From positions 1 to 25,413 of IMG/VR virus record IMGVR_UViG_3300031989_000029: a stretch of DNA of 25,413 bases; one strand, 5' to 3'. The notes beneath the pieces are model-generated. The model saw nothing but the letters and a program-made list of their open reading frames with translations. It searched no databases and was not told where the DNA came from. Within the stretch, counting starts at the first letter, position 1. Every line of letters begins with the position of its first letter. This stretch comes from a virus. Shown one piece after another: positions 7,187-15,232 of the stretch. The translations under genes were made by a program, and so were the position numbers.

Positions 7187-7506
7187 CGAAGATCTGGGAC
7201 CGGGTGGCATTCAGATACGGAGTGCCGCCGACACTCGTTGACGACATGACCCCTGCCCAAATCATCACTGCGCTGGAGGGGCATGAAGAGGATGAACGCC
7301 ACCAATTCATCCTCGCAGCGTTCCCGGTCTGGCTGGAGTCGGGCAAGAAAGGCGAGTCCTTCCCGACTTTCGTTTCCAAGCTAGGGCTCGGCGATAAGAA
7401 GAATCCCCCCCACAGCCGAGGGGGGCGCATGACGAAGGCTCAGCTGAATGAGCTTTACGGCAAGGCGGCTGCGATCAAGCGGACGTATCTGGAGACCCGC
7501 AAATGA
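7183..7506 (+). CDS. Tail assembly chaperone, downstream (T-like) part
   Basis: This frame of 107 codons lies in the -1 phase relative to the upstream chaperone. A TTG at 7183 overlapping the previous stop (TTGA) could start it, but no good ribosome site is seen, and expression by -1 frameshifting at 7126-7132 is more likely. Its sequence (ATPAQIITAL-like segment DDMTPAQIITALEGHEED, then GRMTKAQLNELYGKAAAIKRTYLETRK) is charged and helical, like the T part of gpGT that contacts the tape measure protein. It overlaps the tape measure start as ATGA. Independent synthesis from TTG cannot be excluded. Confidence 0.65.
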   Translation: MTKIWDRVAFRYGVPPTLVDDMTPAQIITALEGHEEDERHQFILAAFPVWLESGKKGESFPTFVSKLGLGDKKNPPHSRGGRMTKAQLNELYGKAAAIKRTYLETRK

Positions 7507-9395
7507 GCATGAGACTCTTCACCGCTTTCGGGGAAGTGGCGTTCCGTGGAATGGACACGGTAGCTCGCGGACTTCGCCAATTCGAAGCGGTGGGGAGGCA
7601 GGTCCAAGAAAGTCTAGATCGAATCGGATCGTCAGCTGAATATGCGGGCAGGACGTTGTCGGGCAGCATCACAGCCCCGATCCTCGCAGCGGCTACGGCG
7701 GCCAGTGCTCTGTCGCTCCGGACGATTGGCCTTGTTCGTGATCTGAGGAACACGGCTCGGGCGCTGAACCTCACTGCGTCTGAGCTTCAGCGGCTCAGGC
7801 TCGGCCTTCGGGGGGTTTTGGACGAGGCTCAGGTGGATGGCTTGTTCGGAAACCTGAACAGGGGTATCAACGAATTCGTAGCGACCGGCGCTGGTCAGTT
7901 CGCGGATTTCTTTGAAAATATCGGTCGTCGGTATGGTATCACTGCCGAGCGGATGGCGAGAGCCACCCCGACGGAGCAGCTTGAGACCATGTTTCGTGCT
8001 GTTATGCGAAGCAGCCGTTCATTTGAACACTTCAGAGCTCAGCTCCAGGCTCTCGGCCCTGAATATGCTGCGATGGCTCAGGAATACTGGGACCACGGAA
8101 ACGAGATGTTTGACCGAGTTGAGGCTCGGGCTGCGGAGCATCCGGCTGCGGTCTCGGAAAATTTGATCCAGCTTTCGGAGGAGTGGGATCGTCGGTGGGG
8201 CCAAATGGCGGGCGTCGCAACCGGCTGGTCAAACCGGATCTCTGAAACCACGATCCCGGTGATGATCACTCTTTTGGATTTGTTTGAACAGCGAGGTATC
8301 CCTGTCATTGAAAAACTGATCGGCTACGTCGAGCAGATGTCCGAATGGTTCTTGTCTATGGACTCCGAGACGCAGGCGTGGACGATCTCCGTCGTTGGGC
8401 TGGTCGCCGTGGTCGGACCGCTGCTCGTGATTCTTGGTGGCCTCATAAGCGTCATCGGAATCGCAGTTGGAGCTCTTGTGAAGATTGGCAGCGGCTTCCT
8501 GAGGCTCGGGGGGGTATTCGTCGCAGCGGCCGGATACCTCAGGCCTCTTGTCGTGGCGATTGCCTCTGGGATGGGAACCATCGCCGGTCTGGTTGCGCGG
8601 GCAGTTCTGACGGTGACATCGTTGGTCCTGTCTGTCGGTTCGGTGTTCGCCAGAGCGATTCCATTCGTGGTGTCGTTCATCGCCAGATTCACACCCATCG
8701 GAGCGGCTTTCGCGGCTGGATACGCGGCTGGCCTCCTCCTCGTGGAAGCCGTGAGGAGGTTGATTGACATCGGCCTCCAAGTTGGGCCGGCGATCATTGG
8801 GGCTGGGCAATCGGTTCTGTCTTTTTTCTCCAAAATGGCGTCAGAGATCGGGTCGTTGGTCAGTGGATGGGCATCCTCTGCCATGGTGGGTGCGACTCAG
8901 ATGGCCCGGTCCATCTGGAACGCGGTCAGTGGTCTTCCGTCTCAGTTCCTGGCTCTTGGGGCGAGAGTCGGGCAGGCGATGATTGACGGGCTCTCGATTC
9001 TACCTTCTGTGGTAATGGGTATTATCAGCCACATGGCAGAAAGCGTCACGGCCCGAGTTCGGCAACTGGCATCCGACATCGGATCGACCCTCCAGCGCCT
9101 CTATGATCGTGTTGTCGGCAACTCTATCATCCCAGACATGGCGTCCGAGGTGGTGGACGAGATTGGGTCCATGGCCGATGGCTCCATTCGAGAAACGCGC
9201 CGGATGAGATCCGGCATGATCCAACAGATGCCTGAAAGACCCGACTTCAGACCCCCCGCGTCCAGTGCCAGTGGGGGGCAACCGGCTGGGGGCTCTGTGG
9301 TCTTCGATCTTCGGCACGCGATTTTTCGAGACGACAGAGACATGGTCAATCGCGCAAGGCTTTCGGGCGCGCTCCCGACAGGGGTGTTCGGATGA
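7503..9395 (+). CDS. Tape measure protein
   Basis: The 630-residue protein sets tail length and helps DNA pass into the cell. It shows the usual features: an N-terminal helical part starting FRGMDTVARGLRQFEAVGRQVQESLDRIG, long helices with few breaks, a hydrophobic centre with several membrane-like segments between about residues 285 and 425 (for example VVGLVAVVGPLLVILGG and FIARFTPIGAAFAAGYAAG), and a Pro/Gly-rich C-terminus. It follows the chaperones and precedes the hub gene. At the usual 1.5 angstrom per residue, 630 residues would suggest a tail near 95 nm (inference). It is the longest late gene in the window. No lytic peptidase motif was recognised. Confidence 0.85.
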   Translation: MSMRLFTAFGEVAFRGMDTVARGLRQFEAVGRQVQESLDRIGSSAEYAGRTLSGSITAPILAAATAASALSLRTIGLVRDLRNTARALNLTASELQRLRLGLRGVLDEAQVDGLFGNLNRGINEFVATGAGQFADFFENIGRRYGITAERMARATPTEQLETMFRAVMRSSRSFEHFRAQLQALGPEYAAMAQEYWDHGNEMFDRVEARAAEHPAAVSENLIQLSEEWDRRWGQMAGVATGWSNRISETTIPVMITLLDLFEQRGIPVIEKLIGYVEQMSEWFLSMDSETQAWTISVVGLVAVVGPLLVILGGLISVIGIAVGALVKIGSGFLRLGGVFVAAAGYLRPLVVAIASGMGTIAGLVARAVLTVTSLVLSVGSVFARAIPFVVSFIARFTPIGAAFAAGYAAGLLLVEAVRRLIDIGLQVGPAIIGAGQSVLSFFSKMASEIGSLVSGWASSAMVGATQMARSIWNAVSGLPSQFLALGARVGQAMIDGLSILPSVVMGIISHMAESVTARVRQLASDIGSTLQRLYDRVVGNSIIPDMASEVVDEIGSMADGSIRETRRMRSGMIQQMPERPDFRPPASSASGGQPAGGSVVFDLRHAIFRDDRDMVNRARLSGALPTGVFG

Positions 9396-10924
9396 CTTTG
9401 GCGCATGTAAGCCAGACCTGCACCATTGCCGGAAGAGCCTATCGAGTCCACGGATCTAGTGTTGAATATTCCCTGAATTCTGTGCCCCGAATCCAGTTCG
9501 CTGTTGATGCCGATGCGAACACCCTGGAGCCTATTCCCCGATTCGGAGAAGAAGTGGTTCTGACTCAAATCGGCGACGGGGCGCAAGTGTTTCGCGGAAC
9601 GATCGTCGATCTGGCTCCTATCCGGGGCTCAAACTTCACTCAGTATTTGGTGGGGGCTGAGGGCCTAACGGGCCTTGCGGCGTATCGTCGGTTCCTGGAC
9701 ATCGTTCCAGCCGGTTCGGCGTCTTCAGTGATTTCGGCTATCTGGAATCTCTACGGACCCCCTACCGTCAATTTCCTATATGACCCATCCACTGACGATC
9801 TGGGCCTAGGAGAGTATGCCAGCACCTACGGATCAGTCTCCGACTTTCTAAACTTTGTCACGAACTCTACGGCCCTCGCGTGGCGAGACGAGGGGAATGT
9901 GATCAGAGTGTTGGACCCGGAGTCGCAACCCCTCGGAGCCGAGATTACTCAGCGAGACTTTGCCAAAGGGTCTCTACGGGCGAACTATTCTGGTGCCAGC
10001 GTCTTTAATCTGGCGCGGACTCAGGCATGGGAGTTCACAACCGTCCAGTTCAACAACCCGATGATGCCGGAGGACGTTCGCCGGAGAGCTTGGGACACAG
10101 TTCAGGTCCTATACTGCGCGACGAGGTTCAAAGGACCTCCGACGATTGCCGGGTTGTCGTATGATCAGTGGGAGTTTGTGAATGGCCGAGTCGTTCGAGG
10201 CAGGGTGGCGGAGTCCAATACTCCGCTAAGTCAGATTGAAGTGTCGTTTGACGAGGGTGAAAAAGCCGTCACGACAAGCCTCGGCCTTCTGGCTTCTCCG
10301 GGCGAAGGGGTTATCGGATTCACTTCCAGTGTCCTCGTGGAAGGCATCTTCCGGCGTCCAGTCTGGGTGGAAGCGGGTCGCCAGGATTCCATCACTCGAT
10401 ACGGTCTCAGAGAATCTCCAGTTTTGCCTAACGGCGGGGACATGGACGTCTCGCAGGCGTTGGATCATCTGGAAAACTTCCTTAACCTTGTTTCGCATCC
10501 TCCACTGGAGGTGTCGGGGGAGTATCTTCGGACCGACATTCGTCCTGGGGAGCGTCGGCGGCTGGACCTCCCAGATCTGGGGGTGTCTGGGACGTTTGTC
10601 GTAGAGCGAGTCCGTAGAACGCATGGCGGGAACATGCTCCAGGTGGAAGCGGTGTTCCGAGAGCTGGTAGCGATCGCCGGGGGCCGAGAAGTTCGGCCCC
10701 TGTCTTCGAAGCCCGACCCTCTACCAGAGGTCCTGAAGCGGCTGGAACGCTTGGAGGGAACTAGGCTAGACGTCACCTCCCACCTCGGAACGGTCTGGCT
10801 CCCCGGAGGCGAGCAGGGGGGTCCGATTGGTTCTCTGGCCAGGTTCGAAGGGGGAGTCGGCTGGTCTGGTGAGTTTGAAGCTGAAATGATTGTCGGCAGC
10901 CTGCTGCTCAGGGAGGACTTCTAA
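9392..10924 (+). CDS. Baseplate hub / minor tail protein (gpD-like)
   Basis: The 510-residue protein follows the tape measure gene with an ATGA overlap and is the largest tail-tip protein here. Its first 120 residues (FAVDADANTLEPIPRFGEEVVLTQIGDGAQVFRGTIVDL) look like the first beta-barrel of a hub of the late control gene D type, and residues about 120-190 (DIVPAGSASSVISAIWNLYG, then GSVSDFLNFVTNSTALAWRDEGNVIRV) give the second, with the alternating pattern of YAG..V...L.....A.W. The remainder is beta-rich with PGERRRLDLPDLGVSGTFVVERVRRTHGGN before a short coiled region (LKRLERLEG). Such hubs cap the tube and carry fibres. Family assignment is moderate. Confidence 0.65.
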   Translation: MTLAHVSQTCTIAGRAYRVHGSSVEYSLNSVPRIQFAVDADANTLEPIPRFGEEVVLTQIGDGAQVFRGTIVDLAPIRGSNFTQYLVGAEGLTGLAAYRRFLDIVPAGSASSVISAIWNLYGPPTVNFLYDPSTDDLGLGEYASTYGSVSDFLNFVTNSTALAWRDEGNVIRVLDPESQPLGAEITQRDFAKGSLRANYSGASVFNLARTQAWEFTTVQFNNPMMPEDVRRRAWDTVQVLYCATRFKGPPTIAGLSYDQWEFVNGRVVRGRVAESNTPLSQIEVSFDEGEKAVTTSLGLLASPGEGVIGFTSSVLVEGIFRRPVWVEAGRQDSITRYGLRESPVLPNGGDMDVSQALDHLENFLNLVSHPPLEVSGEYLRTDIRPGERRRLDLPDLGVSGTFVVERVRRTHGGNMLQVEAVFRELVAIAGGREVRPLSSKPDPLPEVLKRLERLEGTRLDVTSHLGTVWLPGGEQGGPIGSLARFEGGVGWSGEFEAEMIVGSLLLREDF

Positions 10925-11322
10925 TGGCCAAGATGATCACTCGCGGAACATGGATTTCAGAAGGCCCTCAGAAGAGAAGGTTCAAAAATCAGCTTCAGCA
11001 AGCGGCTTTCGACATGATTGGGTCATTTTTCGTGAATTCCCAAGGTCCGCGCCCGACGGTCATTGGTTTGGCTGATTCTACGGGCGAGATCTTCGTGTTT
11101 CGGCAAGCCTCATTCTCGTTCGAACCCCCCAGGACCGGGGTCGGAGTCACCATCACTGGAGTGGCGGCTTTCGGCGCGAACGAAGTCACTGAGGACGTTC
11201 ATTTTTTAATTCTCGGAGACAATGAGGGGAACGTCCTCGCGGAAACCCCTGTTGTTCCTCCGTTTCCGGCAAGCCGGGGCCTCAGGGTCACCAGAACCGA
11301 CTTCTTCGAAGAGGTCCCTTGA
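10924..11322 (+). CDS. Tail-tip associated protein, function unknown
   Basis: The 132-residue product starts at an ATG overlapping the previous TAA (TAATG), with GGAGGA upstream. It has a basic N-terminus (RGTWISEGPQKRRFKNQLQQAAFDMIGSFF) and then a beta-rich domain (PTVIGLADSTGEIFVFRQASFSFEPPRTGVGVTITGVAAFG) that may form a small sandwich. It lies between the hub and the fibre genes, so a baseplate or fibre-attachment role is likely by position only. I do not recognise the family. Confidence 0.6.
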   Translation: MAKMITRGTWISEGPQKRRFKNQLQQAAFDMIGSFFVNSQGPRPTVIGLADSTGEIFVFRQASFSFEPPRTGVGVTITGVAAFGANEVTEDVHFLILGDNEGNVLAETPVVPPFPASRGLRVTRTDFFEEVP

Positions 11323-11597
11323 TGGCTTTCTTCCCGATCTTCAATTATCCACCGATAATCCTATGCTCCAACCGGAACATCAGGATCCGGCTTCCAAATG
11401 GGGAGCCAGCTGAGATCCCGGAGTCAGAGTTCGGGACGGGGTCATCTGGCAACGAAACGTGGACAGAAGTCAGCCGAGTCACTTCTGTCGTCACCACTGA
11501 CGCGGGTGAGGTCGAACGCATCGACCGACTGGTGATGCAAAAGAGCGGCGGGGGGCAAGTGACCCTCGTTTTCCGGAACACCTCCAGCTCTGAATAG
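11322..11597 (+). CDS. Small tail-region protein, function unknown
   Basis: The ATG at 11322 overlaps the previous TGA (TGATG) and gives 91 residues; a TTG one codon earlier is also in frame. The protein begins with a hydrophobic segment (MAFFPIFNYPPIILC) and continues as Ser/Thr/Glu-rich strands (VSRVTSVVTTDAGEVERIDRLVMQKSGGGQVTLVFRN), a typical short beta-structured tail protein. It ends with a TAG. Its place in the baseplate/fibre block suggests a structural role. Family not recognised. Confidence 0.6.
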   Translation: MAFFPIFNYPPIILCSNRNIRIRLPNGEPAEIPESEFGTGSSGNETWTEVSRVTSVVTTDAGEVERIDRLVMQKSGGGQVTLVFRNTSSSE

Positions 11598-11605
11598 AGG
11601 GTTAT

Positions 11606-12631
11606 ATGTCCACTTCTTTCCAGCTTCATCAAATCGTCGCGGTTAGCCCGGAGACGGGCGGACCCGTGAGCGGGGCTGAGTTGAGTATTTTCGTTGACGA
11701 CGGATCAGGTGGTAGAGGAGCCTTGGTCGGAAGCGTGTTCGGAGTCGGCGGCGAGAGTGTGCCTCAACCCATCACAAGCGGGGCTGACGGGATTATCCGG
11801 TTCCGCCTTCCGGCCGGAACCTATTTCTTGGAGCTTGAGCATGGTTCGAATCTGACCACTCGCCCAGGATTCATGAGTGGCAATGCCTCCGCTCGGGACA
11901 CTGGGACTGGATCGAGCCAGCTTCCGCTTCCGGAAAACCTTCCGGCTGCACTCCTCGGTCGTGTGGCAGCGGGCTCGGACGCGCGGAGGTTCTTCGCATT
12001 CAACTCTTCTGCGGCATATGTCCTCTCGTCCCTGTTCGATGTGACCCCCGTCACCGACCGAACCGCTGCAAAAGTCCTCGCTGTGGACGGAGCGGCTTCC
12101 GGCCTAGAGTGGGTGACGTTGCCGACTGGCAATCTTCCGCCACTAACCGGCCAGGAAGGTAGAGTCCTGCGAGTCGATAATGTGGGAGAGGATGTTGAGT
12201 GGGTTAGCGCCTTGGACCTAGTCTTCCCGTCGTTCACGGGTCAGGGGGGGCGAGTCCTGAGAGTTGGTAGTAGGGAAAAGGACGTCGAGTGGGTGACTGC
12301 AAACCCTCCCTACATCATCAATCTTTTGACGACTACGGGCGATCGAACCGTAGTCGCCGGTGATCACAATACGATCCTGGAGGCTTCGCAAACAGGGCCA
12401 ATCAACTACGTTCTGGCTCTTGACAGCGTAGAATCGGTTCCCGTTGGGACTTTGCTCACTGTGGTCAATGTCGGAACCGGCGAAGTGTCAGTCAGCGCTG
12501 CGACAGGGGTCACACTAAATGGGGTTGATGGCCTGAGGGTTTCCATGAACAATCGGTGGGATGCGGCCACTCTTTACAAGAGGTCCGCCGACGAATGGGT
12601 GATCAGCGGCAAGTTTGGGACTCCTCCATGA
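11606..12631 (+). CDS. Tail fibre protein with a 30-residue repeat
   Basis: This 341-residue protein looks like a tail fibre. Residues 1-80 form an SpaA/Ig-like domain (SGAELSIFVDDGSGG, then SGADGIIRFRLPAGTYFLELEHG). Three units of exactly 30-residue spacing follow, each ending in LEWV or VEWV: 151-170, 181-200 and 211-230, the last two beginning TGQEGRVLRV and TGQGGRVLRV. This GKVLRV..DVEWV pattern is widespread in phage fibres and forms a trimeric stalk. The C-terminus (NNRWDAATLYKRSADEWVISGKFG) matches the usual fibre end. AGAGGG precedes the ATG. It probably contacts the host surface; the target is unknown. Confidence 0.75.
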   Translation: MSTSFQLHQIVAVSPETGGPVSGAELSIFVDDGSGGRGALVGSVFGVGGESVPQPITSGADGIIRFRLPAGTYFLELEHGSNLTTRPGFMSGNASARDTGTGSSQLPLPENLPAALLGRVAAGSDARRFFAFNSSAAYVLSSLFDVTPVTDRTAAKVLAVDGAASGLEWVTLPTGNLPPLTGQEGRVLRVDNVGEDVEWVSALDLVFPSFTGQGGRVLRVGSREKDVEWVTANPPYIINLLTTTGDRTVVAGDHNTILEASQTGPINYVLALDSVESVPVGTLLTVVNVGTGEVSVSAATGVTLNGVDGLRVSMNNRWDAATLYKRSADEWVISGKFGTPP

Positions 12632-13182
12632 GCTGGAGAATCGTTGACCCTATTCAGCGAGCTCGTGGCAGCCGGTTCCTAGTTGCGACCTATGAGTTTC
12701 GGCGGACAACCTCATTCCGGACCATTTATCAGTTCCCTGTCTATCCGAACTTCTCTGGGTGGCCTCGTCCTTTTCCAATTTACAGCCGATGGGCTTTCCG
12801 AGCGGTGGGGGTTGCGGGGACTTCCGCACCTACCCAAGCTCAGCTTGAGTCGGCGGCTGGAAATGAGATGGTGCAGATGCGACACTGGTTCACTCGGCCT
12901 GATCCGCAAAGACCCAATGAGATTCCGACAGCTCCCCCCAGCTTGGAGTTTTTCGTCGGCTATGGGCCTCTGACAGCCTCCGTCTATGGGACGGCTCTGA
13001 CTAGAACGTTCGTGACTTTCCCGGCCTCAGAGGGAGCAGCGGCTTGGGTGAACTATGTTCCAGCTCCCCACAGAATGGCGCGAGTCAATGCTCATACCGG
13101 GCTTTCCCTGAACATTTCCTTCGCTCCCGTGGAGGTGTTCATTGACAATGCCTTCTCACTGATCAGCGTGGAACCCGGGTGA
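12628..13182 (+). CDS. Tail/fibre-region protein, function unknown
   Basis: The ATG at 12628 overlaps the fibre stop (ATGA), giving 184 residues; a longer frame from 12556 would overlap the fibre gene by 75 bases and is less likely. The protein is rich in aromatic residues and Pro (FRTIYQFPVYPNFSGWPRPFPIYSRW), with a beta-rich second half (LEFFVGYGPLTASVYGTALTRTFVTF). It is likely a fibre or baseplate component from its place between fibre genes. I do not recognise the family. Confidence 0.6.
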   Translation: MSWRIVDPIQRARGSRFLVATYEFRRTTSFRTIYQFPVYPNFSGWPRPFPIYSRWAFRAVGVAGTSAPTQAQLESAAGNEMVQMRHWFTRPDPQRPNEIPTAPPSLEFFVGYGPLTASVYGTALTRTFVTFPASEGAAAWVNYVPAPHRMARVNAHTGLSLNISFAPVEVFIDNAFSLISVEPG

Positions 13183-13877
13183 TGTCCTTAATCCTTGGTC
13201 GAATCGGATGGGACTTGGCGGGCGCAGCTTCTATGCCCCCTGCGGATCCCCACACATGGTATAATGCCCTATCTCTGACACTGGACCTCGGAGATCCGGC
13301 GCCGATCAACAACCAAACCCTTCGGATGCGGTTCTCCACGCCCCCCCTTCAAGGACCGGCTGGCGACCATGTTCGCATTCGGTTGCGAGGGTCGAATGTT
13401 GCCCTTAGTGTGACCAGGGTCAATGAGGCGTGGATCGGCAAAGTTGCCAAGGCGACTTCCGGCACACCGATGAACGACGGTGTCCGACTCACGTTCAATA
13501 ACGGAAGCGCGGAAGTTGTCATTGGAACTAACGGCGAGGAGTTCAGCGACGCCGAACCGTTTGTGTTCAACCCCGAAACTCACGACCTGATTGTCAGCCT
13601 ATTCATTCAATCAGGGACGAACTATGCTCCCGATCTGAATCCGGCACCGACCGGGGTGACTGGTATCAACGTGAGTGGAAATAGCGCGTCTTCGTCTTTG
13701 TCTCTTGGGGCTGGGACTACAGTCGCCTGGATAGTAGACTTGATTCAGGGGAATGCCGAGTATGTGCCCCCCGAAGTTCCGTATTCGCCCCCGGCGGGTG
13801 ACAATGTCACCCTCAACTTCACTGGAACGTATTCGCCCCCGGCTGGCGATAATGTCACCCTCAACTTTGATAATTGA
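13182..13877 (+). CDS. Tail protein with C-terminal YSPPAGDNVTLNF repeats
   Basis: The ATG at 13182 overlaps the previous TGA; a GTG one codon earlier (13179) is also in frame. The first 190 residues are a beta-rich domain (DHVRIRLRGSNVALSVTRVNEAWIGKVAKA and ATGVTGINVSGNSASSSLSLGAGTTVAWIVDLIQG). The last 31 residues are two tandem copies of a 16-residue unit, YSPPAGDNVTLNF plus linker, preceded by a degenerate copy starting YVPPEVP. The copies have a 48-base period and share long identical stretches of DNA, so they are recent or under recombination. Such repeats appear in phage fibre proteins and often vary in number. Target is unknown. Confidence 0.65.
   Translation: MSLILGRIGWDLAGAASMPPADPHTWYNALSLTLDLGDPAPINNQTLRMRFSTPPLQGPAGDHVRIRLRGSNVALSVTRVNEAWIGKVAKATSGTPMNDGVRLTFNNGSAEVVIGTNGEEFSDAEPFVFNPETHDLIVSLFIQSGTNYAPDLNPAPTGVTGINVSGNSASSSLSLGAGTTVAWIVDLIQGNAEYVPPEVPYSPPAGDNVTLNFTGTYSPPAGDNVTLNFDN
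13782..13877 (+). repeat. Two tandem 48-base repeats encoding a 16-residue unit
   Basis: Copies begin at 13782 and 13830. Both encode YSPPAGDNVTLNF; the first is followed by TGT and the second ends the gene with DN and a stop. Near-identical bases suggest slippage or recombination. A degenerate third unit may lie just upstream at about 13761. Confidence 0.8.
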
Positions 13878-13886
13878 GAGGCTACA

Positions 13887-14771
13887 ATGGCGCAGTGGAC
13901 AAAGCTCTTCCCGTCAAGGTTCGGCTCGGTGGGCACCACCATCCCAGCGTTAGCGTCAGGGTTTTCCGACATAACAGCCGGATCAGCCATCACCGGATGG
14001 CGCCCATGGTATGAGATCCCGGGCGGATTTGCTCGGGAGGGCGGCGGAGGTTTCGTGGGGTCTCTTAGGATCACTGCGAACAACTCCGCAACTCAGGCTC
14101 ACGAAATCATGGCTGTTCTTCCCGGGCCGGTTGTCAACCAAAACGCGGGAGTCATGCTGCGTTCGCCCGCTTCGTGGAACTCTTCTCCGAATGGGCATGT
14201 CCGGGCTTACCTCTGGGGGGACGGGCGCTTTTACGTTGATCGGCGATCCACTACCAGCGGAAATGCCATAGTGGGGAGTATTGATCTTGTGACCCTTGGG
14301 CGATCAACACGTCCGATCCTTTGCCGAGTTCGAGTGGACGGGATTGCCACCGCCACACAGGTTCAGGCGAAAGCGTGGTCTTTCCAGCAACCCGAGCCCG
14401 ATTCCTGGGACATTGACACGACACTGAGCATCGCTCTAAACAATGACGGCCATCCCATCCTTTACCGAGACGGAACCGGGTTCCTGGGATTCTTTGGAAT
14501 GGCCTTCAGCATCGGGACGAACGGCGATTCGGCCCCCAGCTTCGTTGGAGTTATCTCCGGGCAGGTCCGCGCCAACGGAATTCCCCAAAGCGGGCGAGCG
14601 GTTCGAATAGTCGCCCGAGAAGATCCCGGATACCACTGGGACGCGGTTAGTGACGGATCGGGCAACTATTCCGTCAGGGTGATCAGGGGATTCACATATT
14701 CCGTCTTCGCCCTCGACCTCCTTGTGGGCGACTTCAATGCGCCGATTGCGGACAAAGTCGTCCCAGCCTAG
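13887..14771 (+). CDS. Tail spike/fibre-tip protein with lectin-like and regulatory-like domains
   Basis: The 294-residue protein has two parts. Residues 1-215 form a beta-rich domain reminiscent of jelly-roll, concanavalin-like modules (GGGGFVGSLRITANNSATQAHEIMAVLPG, NQNAGVMLRSPASW, GHVRAYLWGDGRFYVDRRS, GFLGFFGMAFSIG), which often bind sugars. Residues about 217-294 look like a carboxypeptidase regulatory-like, Ig-type domain (VSGQVRANGIPQSGRAVRIVARED, then VSDGSGNYSVRVIRGFTYSVFALD). Such two-domain proteins sit at fibre tips. AGAGG precedes the ATG. It is the last structural gene before the lysis cassette and a good candidate receptor-binding protein. Binding specificity is not known. Confidence 0.65.
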   Translation: MAQWTKLFPSRFGSVGTTIPALASGFSDITAGSAITGWRPWYEIPGGFAREGGGGFVGSLRITANNSATQAHEIMAVLPGPVVNQNAGVMLRSPASWNSSPNGHVRAYLWGDGRFYVDRRSTTSGNAIVGSIDLVTLGRSTRPILCRVRVDGIATATQVQAKAWSFQQPEPDSWDIDTTLSIALNNDGHPILYRDGTGFLGFFGMAFSIGTNGDSAPSFVGVISGQVRANGIPQSGRAVRIVAREDPGYHWDAVSDGSGNYSVRVIRGFTYSVFALDLLVGDFNAPIADKVVPA

Positions 14772-14781
14772 GAGAACTAGT

Positions 14782-15231
14782 GTGGTTCGTGGAACGATCC
14801 AGCATCACCTCCAGGATTGGTTCAGCCTGCTATTGACGGGCCTTGGGGTCAGCTTCTCAGCCAATGTCTACATCGGGGGGACCATCCTAGCCCTCGCTGG
14901 GGCGTCGGTGGCGATGCGATCGGATCCGCAACACGATGATCGGGAACTGTGGCTCGTTTTCCTTTCGGCCTTCCTCGTGGCGCATGTTGCAGCGGTGATC
15001 GGCCATTGGTTTCAACCCAACTTCCCACCTCAGATCGTTATGTTCACGGCGGGGTTTCTGAGCCGCAAGATCGTCAGGCTGGCCATGCGGGTCGCCAGCT
15101 TGATGGAGGCGCGGGGGGACTCCATCGCCAACCGAATCGTTGACCGGGTCCTCCCTCCCCGAGGTCAGCGACAGTCGGCGGAGGATGTTCCCCCCGTTGT
15201 CTCCTCTAACCCACAAAAAGAAGAGCAGTGA
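14782..15231 (+). CDS. Holin-like membrane protein
   Basis: The GTG at 14782 with AGGAG (14770-14774) seven bases upstream gives 149 residues; the longer frame from 14722 overlaps the spike gene and is unlikely. Three hydrophobic segments are seen: about 13-45 (FSLLLTGLGVSFSANVYIGG and ILALAGASVA), about 55-76 (LWLVFLSAFLVAHVAAVIGHW) and a shorter one about 82-97 (QIVMFTAGFLSRKIVRLAM). A charged tail ends in KEEQ. Directly before the endolysin, it most likely makes the membrane holes that release it. Holins have little sequence conservation, so the call rests on topology and position. Confidence 0.65.
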   Translation: MVRGTIQHHLQDWFSLLLTGLGVSFSANVYIGGTILALAGASVAMRSDPQHDDRELWLVFLSAFLVAHVAAVIGHWFQPNFPPQIVMFTAGFLSRKIVRLAMRVASLMEARGDSIANRIVDRVLPPRGQRQSAEDVPPVVSSNPQKEEQ

Positions 15232-15232
15232 C

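Noticed and set aside
11606-14771. Diversity-generating retroelement acting on the fibre genes
   Set aside because: No reverse transcriptase or template repeat was found in the window.
14722-15231. Longer holin start at 14722
   Set aside because: It overlaps the spike gene; GTG at 14782 has AGGAG at good spacing.
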